From the NCBI RefSeq assembly GCF_009762795.1, contig NZ_CP046400.1, positions 2,271,501-2,335,500 on the forward strand: a DNA stretch of 64,000 bases, read 5' to 3'. The notes under the pieces were generated by a model that had not been told where the DNA came from, ran no database searches, and saw only the letters and a program-made list of their open reading frames with translations. The position numbers and the translations under genes were made by a program. Source of the DNA: Pseudodesulfovibrio cashew. Lineage in GTDB: Bacteria > Desulfobacterota > Desulfovibrionia > Desulfovibrionales > Desulfovibrionaceae. Below, piece after piece: positions 17,132 through 26,006 of this stretch. Position 1 is the first letter of the stretch; each line of letters starts with the position of its first letter.

Positions 17132-18114
17132 TGCGGTTTGCTCGAGGTGGTGCGTTGGAAATCGGGCCGGGTCACCTTGATGGCGGCCTCGGGCTGAGAG
17201 AGAATCTGGCGGCCCAGTTCCACGTCCTTCCGGATGCGGCCCTTCAGCTCGTCGATGCCTGAAAATTTGCGTTCGTCACGGATGCGTTGAACAAAGTGGA
17301 CGCGGATGTCGCTGCCGTACAGGTCGCCCTTGAAGTCAAGGAGGTGCGCCTCAACGGACAGGGCGTCGTTGCCGAAGGTGGGATTCTTGCCGATGTTGGC
17401 CACACCCATGTGGACCTCTTTGTTTACCTCGACCCAGATGGCGTAGACCCCGGGCTTGGGGAAAAGTTCGTCCACCAGCTTGAGGTTGGCGGTGGGAAAG
17501 CCAAGCAGTCGTCCTCCCCGGTTCATGCCGTGCACAACTTCGCCCTTGACCTGATAGAATCGGCCGAGCAGGGGCAGTACGGGCCAGACCTTGCCTGCCT
17601 GCACCAGGTCGCGGATACGGGTGGAACTGACCACGGCCCCGTCGATGGACACCGGGTCCAGGCGGTCCACGGTGAAGCCCTTCTTGCGGCCCAGTTCGGA
17701 GAGGGTCTCGAAGTTCCCGGCGCGACCCTTGCCCAGGTGGTAGTCATAGCCGATGATCATTTCCTTCATGTGCAGCCCGTCGAGCAGGTATTTCTGCACG
17801 AAATCCTCTGGCGAGAGTTTGGCCATCGCCATGGTGAAATTGAGCAGGAGACAGACTTGCGGGCCATACTGCGAGAGAAGCTCCAGCTTCTGTTCCGTAA
17901 GGGTGATGAAAGGCGGAGCGTCGTTGCGGAGCACCCGCAGGGGGTGGGGATCGAAGGTAACCACGACACTGGTCCGGTCGGTGGCCCTGGCCCGCGAGCA
18001 GGTCAGGTCGATGAGCCTCTGGTGTCCCTTATGGACGCCGTCGAAGTTGCCGATGGTGACGCAGGAGTCGCCGATGGCGTCCCGGATATCTTCTGGATTG
18101 TTGACGATGATCAT
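17128..18114 (-). CDS. ribF: Bifunctional riboflavin kinase / FAD synthetase
   Basis: This 328-residue cytoplasmic enzyme makes FMN from riboflavin and FAD from FMN. The N-terminal nucleotidyltransferase half shows VTIGNFDGVHKGHQRLI (about 19-35), with the HxGH-like motif, and later DLVQAGKVWPVLPLLGR. The C-terminal riboflavin kinase half has RGGRLLGFPTANL and PKPGVYAIWV. The start at 18114 (ATGATCATCGTC) gives the usual length; the frame is open up to 18276 but that part overlaps the upstream gene and has no similarity. It is sandwiched in the rho - protease - ribF - clc run. Confidence 0.95.
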   Translation of the reverse strand: MIIVNNPEDIRDAIGDSCVTIGNFDGVHKGHQRLIDLTCSRARATDRTSVVVTFDPHPLRVLRNDAPPFITLTEQKLELLSQYGPQVCLLLNFTMAMAKLSPEDFVQKYLLDGLHMKEMIIGYDYHLGKGRAGNFETLSELGRKKGFTVDRLDPVSIDGAVVSSTRIRDLVQAGKVWPVLPLLGRFYQVKGEVVHGMNRGGRLLGFPTANLKLVDELFPKPGVYAIWVEVNKEVHMGVANIGKNPTFGNDALSVEAHLLDFKGDLYGSDIRVHFVQRIRDERKFSGIDELKGRIRKDVELGRQILSQPEAAIKVTRPDFQRTTSSKPQ

Positions 18115-18184
18115 TGGCTTTGTTGTCCAGCTGGAGTCGAGGGCAAATAAATTACGTGAAAAAGCGTTGCGCTTCAAGGCCGGT

Positions 18185-19621
18185 TTACTTGTCCGGTTTG
18201 GAACGATCCTGAATGGTCTTTTTGAGTTTCTCCAGTTCGTCCTTTTGTGCCTGGGTTGAGGCCTTGGCTTCGGCACCCTGTTCGTGATAGCGCGCCTTGC
18301 GCATGTCGTTGGAGTAGAGGGCGGCGTAGGCGAGGTGCAGGTTGCCTCCGAACTCGTCCCCGGACTCGCCGAGGATCATGCCCAGGTGGTGGTGGACTTC
18401 GCTGTCCTCCGGCACCAGTGCAAGGACTTTGCGCATGGTCTCTGCGCCACGTGCGCTCTGGCCCGCCTCTGCCTGAAGCCGGGCGAGGTAGAAGAGCCCG
18501 AGGGCGTCGCGCCTGTTTTTGATGACCGCCATCTGGAGATATTTGAAGGCTTCCTTCTGGTTGCCCGTCTTGAATTGGAAAATGCCTGCCTCGCGGGCTA
18601 CCAGTGGGTCCGAGCCGTCCATGGACAGGGCCTTGGCAAAGGATGCTGCCGCGCCGTCCAGGTCCTTGAGCCTTTGTTGTGCGATTCCCATGCCCACGTA
18701 GTCCATGGCTGTGCGTTCCGCTGGCTTGAGGTTGTTGAAATAGGCCAGCGCCGTGTCGGCGGGGGACATCTTGGCCCGGACAATGGGCTGTATGTGGCGA
18801 AGGGTGACGGTCTCTTCCTTCCGCTCGGCAAAGGACGCGGGCATGCGCGAAATGCGATCGTGGAGGTAGGTGATGCGCTCGCTCAGGCCCGGGTGGGTGG
18901 AGATGTAGGTGGGAATCTGCGAGCCGGAATCGAACCAGCGTTTTTTGATCATGATCTGAAAAGTCTCCGGCATGCCTTCCGGGTTGTACCCGGCCTTGAC
19001 CAGAGAGTTCAGGCCCACGTGGTCGGCCTCGTTTTCGTCCTCACGCGAGTATTTCAGCATGGCTGCGGTGGCCATACCCTGGCTGCCCGCCATGATTGCC
19101 GCAGCAGCTTTGCCCGACCCTTTGCCTCCGGCCATGCCCAGGAAGGCGCCGGCCAGGATTCCGGCCATGCTCAGTATGCCGACCTTGCCCTGTTTTTCGA
19201 TACGACTTGCCACATGACGTTGTGATACGTGGGCCAATTCGTGAGCGATGACCGCCGCCAACTGGTCCTCGGACTGAACTTCCTGAAGCAGGCCGGTGAA
19301 GATGTATATGTAGCCGCCGGGAATGGCGAAGGCGTTGAGGATGGGGTTGGACACCACCGCGCTCTGGACGCGGAAGGGCATGGGCCGTTTGGCCTTGACG
19401 ATGTTCTGGACCACCTTGTCCACGTAGTCGGTGATGTAGGTGTCCCCGACCATGCCCATCTGGGTGCGAATCATGCGGTCGAATTTGCGGCCCATCTCGT
19501 TTTCCTGACGGATGGTGATCTTGGTCTCGGGCAGGATGCCGGCATAGGCGGTCATGGCCGGAGACAGGACGAGCAGGAGAGCCGCAAAAAGCGCCGGCAG
19601 GATGGAGATGAAACGTTTCAC
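18185..19621 (-). CDS. M48 family periplasmic metalloprotease with TPR repeats (BepA-like)
   Basis: This exported protein of 478 residues starts with GTG at 19621 (GGGA seven bases upstream), giving a clean signal peptide: VKRFISILPA, then a hydrophobic core to about residue 27. The zinc site is AAVIAHELAHVSQRH, with HELAH at 127-131. DENEADHVGLNSLVKAGYNP carries the third zinc ligand. The C-terminal third (about 300-450) is TPR-like. This matches BepA/YfgC proteases that act in outer-membrane protein assembly and quality control. The frame is open to 19702, but a start there would bury the signal peptide. Confidence 0.9.
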   Translation of the reverse strand: MKRFISILPALFAALLLVLSPAMTAYAGILPETKITIRQENEMGRKFDRMIRTQMGMVGDTYITDYVDKVVQNIVKAKRPMPFRVQSAVVSNPILNAFAIPGGYIYIFTGLLQEVQSEDQLAAVIAHELAHVSQRHVASRIEKQGKVGILSMAGILAGAFLGMAGGKGSGKAAAAIMAGSQGMATAAMLKYSREDENEADHVGLNSLVKAGYNPEGMPETFQIMIKKRWFDSGSQIPTYISTHPGLSERITYLHDRISRMPASFAERKEETVTLRHIQPIVRAKMSPADTALAYFNNLKPAERTAMDYVGMGIAQQRLKDLDGAAASFAKALSMDGSDPLVAREAGIFQFKTGNQKEAFKYLQMAVIKNRRDALGLFYLARLQAEAGQSARGAETMRKVLALVPEDSEVHHHLGMILGESGDEFGGNLHLAYAALYSNDMRKARYHEQGAEAKASTQAQKDELEKLKKTIQDRSKPDK

Positions 19622-19697
19622 GTAATATCCCGGTGGTTGAATGGCTGCGCCCATTGTAATCATTTGGGCAGCCGTGGCAACCTTGTTGCGCCATTTG

Positions 19698-19731
19698 CAC
19701 AAAATACGAAGCGGCCCCGGAGGGCCGCTTC
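19698..19731 (-). terminator. Probable terminator after rho
   Basis: A 10-bp GC-rich stem (19708-19717 with 19722-19731, loop TCCG) is followed on the minus strand by GTATTTT. It lies 24 bases past the rho stop. The T run is short, so it may only partly end transcription. Confidence 0.65.
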
Positions 19732-19754
19732 TTCGATTGCCGTGAAAGGTCCGT

Positions 19755-21113
19755 TTACTTGGACATGGAGTCCAGAAACTCCCTGTTGTTCTTTGTTCCC
19801 TTCATCTTGCCTCGCAGGAACTCCATGGAGTCTATGGAACTCATGGGAGAGAGCAGCTTGCGCAGGATCCAGACGCGGTTGAGCACGTCCTCGCCCAGGA
19901 GCAGCTCTTCCTTGCGGGTGCCGGAACGGTTGATGTCGATGGCCGGGTAGACGCGCTTCTCGGCCAGATGGCGGTCCAGGTAGAGCTCCATGTTACCGGT
20001 GCCCTTGAACTCCTCGAAGATGACCTCGTCCATGCGCGAACCGGTGTCGATGAGCGCGGTGGAGATGATGGTCAGGCTGCCGCCCTCCTCGATGTTGCGC
20101 GCCGCGCCGAAGAAGCGCTTGGGGCGCTGCAGTGCGTTGGCGTCGATACCGCCGGAGAGGACGCGGCCGGATGAAGGAGTCACCGCGTTGTAGGCGCGGC
20201 CAAGACGGGTGATGGAGTCAAGGAGGATGACAACGTCCCGCTTGCGTTCCACCAGGCGCTTGGCCTTTTCGATGACCATTTCCGCGACCTGGACGTGGCG
20301 GGTCGGCGGTTCGTCGAAGGTGGAGGAGACCACCTCGGCCCTGACCGTGCGCTGCATGTCGGTCACTTCCTCGGGCCGCTCGTCGATGAGCAGCACGATG
20401 AGGTCCACCTCGGGATGGTTGGCGTTGATGGAATTGGCGATGGTCTGGAGCATGATGGTCTTACCGGTGCGGGGCGGGGCCACGATGACGCCGCGCTGCC
20501 CTTTGCCGATGGGGGCCAGCAGATCGATGATGCGGGAGGAATAATTCTTGTCGCCGTTTTCCAGCTTGAGCTGCTCTTCGGGGTAGAGGGGCGTCAGGTT
20601 GTCGAACAGGACCAGGTTCTTGGAGTGTTCGGGCTTCTCGAAGCCGATTTCGCTGACTCGGAGCAGGGCGAAGTAGCGCTCGCCTTCCTTGGGCGGGCGG
20701 ATCTGTCCGGAGACGACGTCACCCTTGCGCAGGCCGAAGCGGCGGATCTGGGACGGGGAGACGTAGATGTCGTCAGGGCCGGGCATGTAGGAATACATGG
20801 GCGAGCGCAGGAATCCGAAGCCGTCGGGCAGGATTTCAAGAACGCCGTCGCCGAAGATCTGGCCGTTCTGCGATGCGCACTGTTGGAGCAGCTCGAAGAT
20901 CAGCTCCTGCTTGCGCATGGAGCTGGGGTTTTCCACTTCCAGCTGGACCGCCAGGTCGGTCAGGTCCTGCATGGATTTCAGTTTGAGCTCGGCAAGATTG
21001 AGTTTGTCTACGCCGTTGCCGTTGGTTTCCGTCGTCACCTTCGGCTTTTTTTTGCTTTTGGCGGCGGGCTTGACTTTGCCTTTGGTCTCTTTAGTGGTCT
21101 TTTTTTCGGCCAT
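19755..21113 (-). CDS. rho: Transcription termination factor Rho
   Basis: This 452-residue hexameric RNA helicase ends transcription at C-rich sites. The start holds a lysine-rich tail (residues 2-27), then the Rho N-terminal domain ([13 protein letters not shown]) and the cold-shock-like RNA-binding domain with DGFGFLRSP. Walker A is APPRTGKT, Walker B lies in [13 protein letters not shown], and the Q-loop/R-loop region is [11 protein letters not shown]. The C-terminal [13 protein letters not shown] is standard. The spacer upstream (334 bases to carD) probably carries its promoter and leader. Confidence 0.97.
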   Translation of the reverse strand: MAEKKTTKETKGKVKPAAKSKKKPKVTTETNGNGVDKLNLAELKLKSMQDLTDLAVQLEVENPSSMRKQELIFELLQQCASQNGQIFGDGVLEILPDGFGFLRSPMYSYMPGPDDIYVSPSQIRRFGLRKGDVVSGQIRPPKEGERYFALLRVSEIGFEKPEHSKNLVLFDNLTPLYPEEQLKLENGDKNYSSRIIDLLAPIGKGQRGVIVAPPRTGKTIMLQTIANSINANHPEVDLIVLLIDERPEEVTDMQRTVRAEVVSSTFDEPPTRHVQVAEMVIEKAKRLVERKRDVVILLDSITRLGRAYNAVTPSSGRVLSGGIDANALQRPKRFFGAARNIEEGGSLTIISTALIDTGSRMDEVIFEEFKGTGNMELYLDRHLAEKRVYPAIDINRSGTRKEELLLGEDVLNRVWILRKLLSPMSSIDSMEFLRGKMKGTKNNREFLDSMSK

Positions 21114-21447
21114 ATGGATGAAATTCGATGTTTATAGGTTGGTGAGTATATCAATTTGGCCCCGAATGGGCGTCCAGGCGGATGGAATGCCGAATGTCGG
21201 CTGGTGCATGTGAGGTGGGTGTCGCGCCACAACGATGGCGATGCGGCAGTGACCTCATACTCGGGTTAATTGACGATTTGGTGTGTCAAATCACAATGAT
21301 AGTGGGATATATGTATCAAGCCGCAGAGGCGGCGACAAAACCGAAGTATACTAAACAGGCGTTGTTGACAAGTACTCTTGGAGGTTCCCGGCAAAAATCG
21401 CGGGCTCAACGCATTCCCGAGCACTCCCGGCCCCTGCTTCAGACCGG
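21114..21447. other. Spacer between carD and rho
   Basis: No gene is supported here. The middle part (21250-21370) is AT-rich compared with the flanks and on the minus strand holds TTGACA-like and TTGATA-like hexamers near 21291-21320, but no well-spaced -10 box that I would defend. It is the likely site of the rho promoter and an untranslated leader. No strong terminator follows carD. Confidence 0.4.
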
Positions 21448-21963
21448 CTAGGCGTCTTCTTCCTGGGCTGCGATGACATCGGCGAACATCTCATTGATGT
21501 CGTCCTTGATCTGCTCCTGATCGCGATCAACAGAATAAGCCAGTTCCATGGAAACCAGTCCCATGGCCTGTTCCAGCAGACGGCGCTCGCCAAAGGAGAG
21601 CTCCTTGTCCTTGCCGATGAGGAAAAGCTCCTTCAGGACGTAAGCCACGTCGGAGAGATCGCCACTCTTGAGCTTTTCGGAATACTCACGGTAACGGCGG
21701 TTCCAGTTTTGGCCGGTATACCCAGTAAAATCGGATCGATCGTTGAGGGAATCGAAGATACCCTGGCCGGTTTTGGCATCACAGACCGGGCGCAACCCCA
21801 CGTTCTCGGCGTTGGCCACGGGAACCATCAGGGTCACGTTGTTGCTCAGGATGCGAACAATATAGAAATCGGCTTTCACACCACCGATTTCCTGGGATTC
21901 GATCCGCTCAACGCGGCCGACTCCCTGGGAGGGATAGACAACTAACTCATTGACCTTGAACAC
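21448..21963 (-). CDS. CarD-family transcription regulator
   Basis: The 171-residue protein has the N-terminal RNA-polymerase-interacting Tudor-like domain of CarD/CdnL/TRCF (FKVNELVVYPSQGVGRVERI, residues 2-21) and a helical C-terminal domain (SEKLKSGDLSDVAYVLKELF, then a Glu-rich end). Family members bind the polymerase beta subunit and stabilise open promoter complexes, often at rRNA promoters. The length and domain order are normal. It appears to be transcribed alone, with a 253-base spacer before it. Confidence 0.93.
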   Translation of the reverse strand: MFKVNELVVYPSQGVGRVERIESQEIGGVKADFYIVRILSNNVTLMVPVANAENVGLRPVCDAKTGQGIFDSLNDRSDFTGYTGQNWNRRYREYSEKLKSGDLSDVAYVLKELFLIGKDKELSFGERRLLEQAMGLVSMELAYSVDRDQEQIKDDINEMFADVIAAQEEDA

Positions 21964-22216
21964 GGGAAAAAAGGCTCCTTAGATTGCGGCTTTCATATGC
22001 GCAGAAATTCATCATACCCAAATTAACGGAAAGAGTCCATGGCTTATGGGGCAAACCATTCGTTTTCAAAATCGCTTCGAAAGCTGGCAGGTCGCAACAG
22101 ATTGTTTTCAACACACTGGGATATAAAGATGAAAGAGTATTTAGCTTTGCTGAAATACCATTCACGCCAGTTATTCATCAAATAGATTCAGCAAACGGAA
22201 AGGATCGGATGGGTGA
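21964..22216. other. Spacer upstream of carD and downstream of pth
   Basis: This moderately AT-rich stretch holds no convincing gene. A plus-strand open frame (21984-22295) exists but has no ribosome-binding site and runs over the end of pth. The carD promoter should be here; I could not assign boxes with confidence. Confidence 0.35.
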
Positions 22217-22867
22217 TCAACCGTTTTCTTCTCCTGTATCGTCCTTCTCCGCAGGCCCTTCCGGTTCTTCCAGGGAGAAGCCGTTGATGTGCTGAGTGGC
22301 GAATCCCTGTCCCCGGCGATAAAAGATGTCCAGCCCCTTGCACGCGTGTTCGATGACAGCCGGGATGTGTCTTGCGTTTTCCGGCAGGAACGGTTCCAGA
22401 ACCCAATCGCTGATGGGCTTGTATTTATCCTCCGGGCGGCCCACCCCCAGGCGCAACCGGAAAAAATTCGGAGTGTTCAGTTGTTCCTGTATCGATTCCA
22501 GCCCGTTGTGCCCGTTATTGCCGCCGCCTTTCTTGAGTTTCATTCGTCCTACGGGCAGATCGAGCTCGTCATGAACAACCATTACCTGGTCGGGAGTCAG
22601 GCCGTGCCGTCCGCAGATCTTGGAAACCGCCTTGCCGCTCAAGTTCATGTAGGTCATGGGCTTGGCCAGAAGTCGGTAGGCTCCGGCGAAGCGGATTCTC
22701 CAGAGGGCGTAGTCGCCGGATTCCTCGATCTGCTCCAGGCGCATGTTTTTTCTGGAAGCGCCAATGGCCAGCAGATGGTCCACCAGCATGAAGCCGATGT
22801 TGTGCCGGGTGTTCTCGTATTTGGGGCCGGGATTCCCCAGGCCGACGATGACGCCTTTGTAGTCCAT
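22217..22867 (-). CDS. pth: Peptidyl-tRNA hydrolase
   Basis: This 216-residue cytoplasmic enzyme releases tRNA from peptidyl-tRNAs that drop off the ribosome. The diagnostic motifs are VGLGNPGPKYENTRHNIGF (about residues 8-26), with the catalytic His 22, KPMTYMNLSGKAV, and VVHDELDLPVGRMKLKKGG. The C-terminus is extended by a Glu-rich tail (about 200-216). A strong terminator separates it from the upstream rplY, so it likely has its own promoter or depends on read-through. Confidence 0.97.
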   Translation of the reverse strand: MDYKGVIVGLGNPGPKYENTRHNIGFMLVDHLLAIGASRKNMRLEQIEESGDYALWRIRFAGAYRLLAKPMTYMNLSGKAVSKICGRHGLTPDQVMVVHDELDLPVGRMKLKKGGGNNGHNGLESIQEQLNTPNFFRLRLGVGRPEDKYKPISDWVLEPFLPENARHIPAVIEHACKGLDIFYRRGQGFATQHINGFSLEEPEGPAEKDDTGEENG

Positions 22868-22933
22868 GGTACTGTGTGGGGGATAAGGGTGATACCTGAT
22901 ATAGAAATTCTATCAGGCCTTGCCCGAAGAGGC

Positions 22934-22973
22934 AAAAAAAACTCCCGGAGCACGGCGGGCCATGCTCCGGGAG
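22934..22973 (-). terminator. Terminator after rplY
   Basis: On the minus strand an 11-bp stem (CTCCCGGAGCA with its complement, about ten-base loop) is followed by eight T. It starts 25 bases after the rplY stop. Confidence 0.92.
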
Positions 22974-22997
22974 GTCCATACGTAATGTGGTGGGGCG

Positions 22998-23627
22998 CTA
23001 TTCAGCGGCCTCTTCAGCTGCTTCGGCTTCGCCTTCTTCACCTTCTTCGTCGTCGTCAGCACCGCGCTTGGCAGCGATGCTCAGGACGGCGTAGTTCTCG
23101 TCGAAGACAGGAGTCACACCCTCGGGGAATTCAATGTCCTCGATGTGCACGGAGTCCATGATCTCCAGGCCGGAGATATCAATGATGAGGGACTCGGGGA
23201 TGGCCATGGGCTTGCAGATGACTTCAACGGACTCGCGGAACAGTTCCAGAGTACCGCCGAGCTTGACGCCCGGGGAGGAGCCGGTGATCTCGAAGTGGAC
23301 GGCGACCTTGATTTCCTTGTCCAGATCGACGCCGAAAAAGTCGACGTGTTCAGGAGTGCCCGAGACAGGCTCGTTACGCACGCGCCAGAGCAGGGAAGGA
23401 TGGGTCTGGGTCTTGCCGTCCTTTTCCAGGACCAGGTCGAAGACCTGGGCGTTGCCGAGGGCGGAGTACGCCTTCTGCAGGGGGATCATGGCCACCTTGA
23501 CCGGGATGTTGGCGCCCTTGGCATCGTAGTAAATGCCCGGGACCATGCCGGTGGCACGGAGGCGGCGGTTGGGGCCCTTGCCCAGCTGGGTGCGTTCCTG
23601 AACGTTGAGTTTAAGCAGTTCTGCCAT
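22998..23627 (-). CDS. rplY: 50S ribosomal protein L25, CTC form
   Basis: The protein (209 residues) is the long general-stress (CTC) form of L25, which binds 5S rRNA. The N-terminal L25 domain is at 1-95 (LNVQERTQLGKGPNRRLRATGMVPGI region) and the C-terminal beta domain at 100-185. The tail from about 190 is strongly acidic (DDDEEGEEGEAEAAEEAAE). ATG at 23627 is preceded by AAGGAG at eight bases. It follows prs on the same strand; the prs-rplY-pth order is common in bacteria. Confidence 0.95.
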   Translation of the reverse strand: MAELLKLNVQERTQLGKGPNRRLRATGMVPGIYYDAKGANIPVKVAMIPLQKAYSALGNAQVFDLVLEKDGKTQTHPSLLWRVRNEPVSGTPEHVDFFGVDLDKEIKVAVHFEITGSSPGVKLGGTLELFRESVEVICKPMAIPESLIIDISGLEIMDSVHIEDIEFPEGVTPVFDENYAVLSIAAKRGADDDEEGEEGEAEAAEEAAE

Positions 23628-23736
23628 TGGAGTTTCTCCTTTTACGCCCTGGCCGTCTCCCATAGACGGACGCTCGCGCTTTAAATGGTTGTTGCCGTTT
23701 GGGCGGGGTGTTCCCTGCCGTTGCGGCTGCTTCTAT

Positions 23737-24672
23737 CTAGATAAACAGAACGGACACGGACGATTCCGTGTGCACGTTGTTGATAGCTTTGGCCAGCAGG
23801 GACGCTACAGAGCGCACCTTGATCTTCTGGCAGCAGTTTTCATCCTTGAGCGGGATGGTGTCGGTGACGATGACCTCGGAGAAGGCGGACTCCTCCAGGC
23901 GTTGGATGGCCGGGCCGGACAGGACCGGGTGGGTCGCGCAGGCCATGACTTCCTTGGCGCCGTTGTCCATGATCACGTTGGCCGCAGCGCACATGGTGCC
24001 TGCGGTGTCGATCATGTCGTCGATGACCACGGCCACCTTGTCCTTGACGTCGCCGATGATATGCATGGCCTTGGCCTGGTTGGGCGCGTCGCGGCGCTTG
24101 TCCACGATGGCCAGGGTGGCGCCCAGCCGTTTGGCGTAGGCACGGGCGCGTTCCACGCCGCCGGCATCAGGAGAGATGATCACGAAGTCGTCTTCACGGT
24201 CGCGCAGGTGCTCCATAAGGACCGGGGCGGCGAACAGGTTGTCCACCGGACAGTCGAAGAAGCCCTGGATCTGGCCCGCGTGCAGGTCACAGGTGACCAG
24301 CCGCTGCATGCCGGCTGCGGACATGATGTCGGCCACCAGCTTGGCGGAGATGGGCGCCCGGGGAACCACTTTCCGGTCCTGGCGCGCATAGCCGAAGTAC
24401 GGAACAACGGCGGTGACGCGGGAGGCGCTGGCACGCTTCAGGGCGTCCAGCATCAGGCACAGTTCCATGAGGTGGTAGTTGACCGGCGAGCAGGTGGGTT
24501 GGACCACGAACACGTCGTCGCCGCGCACGTTCTCGCCGATTTCAATGCGGATCTCGCCGTCGGAAAAGCGTTCACGCAACACCGGGGACGGCTTGGTACC
24601 AAGGTGTTCGCAAATGGCCTCGGCCAGCTGCGGGCTGGCGGAACCGGAAATGATCTTCAACTCACCATGCAT
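23737..24672 (-). CDS. prs: Ribose-phosphate pyrophosphokinase
   Basis: This 311-residue enzyme makes PRPP from ribose 5-phosphate and ATP for nucleotide, His and Trp synthesis. Motifs are [20 protein letters not shown] (about 33-52), the flexible loop [11 protein letters not shown], the metal site [15 protein letters not shown], and the PRPP loop [13 protein letters not shown] chose ATG 24672 because GAGGA lies eight bases upstream and the protein begins exactly at the family start. The open frame further upstream translates tRNA-Gln and repeats. Confidence 0.97.
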   Translation of the reverse strand: MHGELKIISGSASPQLAEAICEHLGTKPSPVLRERFSDGEIRIEIGENVRGDDVFVVQPTCSPVNYHLMELCLMLDALKRASASRVTAVVPYFGYARQDRKVVPRAPISAKLVADIMSAAGMQRLVTCDLHAGQIQGFFDCPVDNLFAAPVLMEHLRDREDDFVIISPDAGGVERARAYAKRLGATLAIVDKRRDAPNQAKAMHIIGDVKDKVAVVIDDMIDTAGTMCAAANVIMDNGAKEVMACATHPVLSGPAIQRLEESAFSEVIVTDTIPLKDENCCQKIKVRSVASLLAKAINNVHTESSVSVLFI

Positions 24673-24703
24673 GTCAACATTCCTCATGCGCTGTTTAAAA
24701 AAG

Positions 24704-24778
24704 TGGCTGGGGCGGGAGGACTCGAACCCCCGAATGTCAGGACCAAAACCTGATGTCTTACCACTTGACGACGCCCCA
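24704..24778 (-). tRNA. tRNA-Gln (anticodon TTG)
   Basis: The minus strand gives a 75-nt cloverleaf. The acceptor starts TGGGGCG and pairs with CGCCCCA (first pair T-A), the D arm carries AAGTGGTAAG, the anticodon stem CAGGT... has loop TTTTGGT, and the T loop is TTCGAGT. Anticodon TTG reads CAA/CAG (glutamine). CCA is encoded. It lies 31 bases upstream of prs on the same strand and may share a transcript with it. Confidence 0.96.
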
Positions 24779-25000
24779 GCAAAATTTTGTCGAGAAGCGG
24801 CCAATCGCTGCGTTGCTGCGCAGCAGCCGGACTCTTGCGTATTAAAATACGCGGCGTTCCCGTCTTCTGCTTGCGCCTTGCGCTTGACCGCTTCTCGACA
24901 AAATTTGCCGAAGTCGGCGGCCAATCGCTGCGTTGCCGTGCTGTACGCTCGGCAGCTTCTCCACAAAATTTTACGGCCGGACGGCCTGGCTGTTCGGGGA
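24779..25000. repeat. Palindromic repeat cluster upstream of tRNA-Gln
   Basis: Two head-to-tail units are visible. The arm AAATTTTGTCGAGAAGCGG (24782-24800) is inverted at 24888-24906, and a diverged third copy (CTTCTCCACAAAATTTT) lies near 24956-24972. The direct repeat CGGCCAATCGCTGCGTTG occurs at 24798-24815 and 24918-24935. A small perfect palindrome, GCGTAT-taaa-ATACGC, sits at 24837-24852. The layout (GCTGCGTTG motif, then a short CGTA/TACG palindrome) matches the 121-bp repeats at 39934. It is non-coding, REP-like DNA. The rest of the spacer to 25078 shows nothing further. Confidence 0.85.
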
Positions 25001-25078
25001 TTCAGGGATGCGGAACACGCTCATGGCATGTCTGCGGCCCTGGCCCGTCCTGGGGCGATCCGGCGGCGAACGGAGTGA

Positions 25079-25963
25079 TCAGCGACACTCCGTCACGACT
25101 ATTTCAGTCCCGTTTTCCTTGAGAGCCCTGACAGCGGACATGGCTGAATCCCTGTTGCGGTACAGACCGAACAGGGAGGCTCCCGAGCCGCTCATGGCGG
25201 CTGCCGCCGCACCGGTCTGGATGAGCTTTTCCTTGATCTTGCGCAAAGTTGGATGCTTTGCAAAGACAACAGGCTCCAAGTCGTTGACCACTTCCAGGGG
25301 CGAAACGGGAGATGGATTCTTAGTATCCTTGCCTAGGGTTGTCAAGGAATCATCAATCTTGCGGAAGTCGTTGGCCTCATCCCATGCCTGGAAGGCCCAG
25401 GGGGTGTCCACGTGAAGGTCGGGCATGACCAGGACGAGTGTCATGCCTGAGAGTCCCGGCGAAGCCGGAGTCAGCTCTTCGCCGATTCCTCGCGCGAGGG
25501 CCGGGCCGTCCATGAGGAAAAAGGGAACGTCCGCGCCCAGAGTTGCGGCCAGTGCCAGGAGTTCCTGCGTGGTCAACGCGTTCGGCCCGGCGTTCTCGTT
25601 AAGCCAGCGGAGCATTGTTGCGGCGTTTGACGATCCTCCGCCAAGCCCGCCGCCCATGGGAACGGTCTTGTTCAGGGTTACGAACATGCCGGGCTGGAAG
25701 CCGGTGGCCGCGCCGAACGCCTTCCATGCCTTATAAATAAGGTTGGAGGTGGACTCCAGGTCCGGACATTCCGGGCAGCGCAGGTACATGTGTTCGTCGT
25801 GCCCCGGCTCGATGCGGACTGTGTCGTGTAGGTCGTCCACCGGATAGAAGAGGGTGTCCAACTCATGGTAGCCGTCCTCGCGAAGTCCGAGGACCTTGAG
25901 GTAGAGATTGATCTTGGCCGGGGAGGCGAGGATGGACTCGGAGAAAGGTTCGCTACGTGTCAT
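25079..25963 (-). CDS. ispE: 4-diphosphocytidyl-2-C-methyl-D-erythritol kinase
   Basis: This 294-residue GHMP kinase phosphorylates CDP-ME in the non-mevalonate isoprenoid pathway. LASPAKINLYLKVLGLREDGYHE (about 12-34) carries the conserved Lys and Asn and the GYHE motif. The ATP loop is VPMGGGLGGGSSNAATML (about 105-122), followed by LGADVPFFL. The C-terminal GSGASLFG is the third GHMP motif. Length is normal. It follows the DegP gene, separated by a terminator. Confidence 0.96.
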   Translation of the reverse strand: MTRSEPFSESILASPAKINLYLKVLGLREDGYHELDTLFYPVDDLHDTVRIEPGHDEHMYLRCPECPDLESTSNLIYKAWKAFGAATGFQPGMFVTLNKTVPMGGGLGGGSSNAATMLRWLNENAGPNALTTQELLALAATLGADVPFFLMDGPALARGIGEELTPASPGLSGMTLVLVMPDLHVDTPWAFQAWDEANDFRKIDDSLTTLGKDTKNPSPVSPLEVVNDLEPVVFAKHPTLRKIKEKLIQTGAAAAAMSGSGASLFGLYRNRDSAMSAVRALKENGTEIVVTECR

Positions 25964-25970
25964 GATAGTG

Positions 25971-25994
25971 AAAAGGGGGCTCCGAAGAGCCCCC
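25971..25994 (-). terminator. Terminator after the DegP gene
   Basis: A perfect 8-bp GC stem (GGGGGCTC/GAGCCCCC, loop TTCG) followed by TTTT on the minus strand, 13 bases past the protease stop and just before ispE. Confidence 0.85.
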
Positions 25995-26006
25995 TGTTGA
26001 TGGTGC

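Noticed and set aside
21984-22295. 103-codon plus-strand frame in the carD-pth spacer
   Set aside because: It has no ribosome-binding site, overlaps the end of pth, and shows no domain or clear coding pattern.
24673-24966. N-terminal extension of the prs frame by 98 codons
   Set aside because: It translates tRNA-Gln and the palindromic repeats; the true start at 24672 has a good ribosome-binding site and matches the family.
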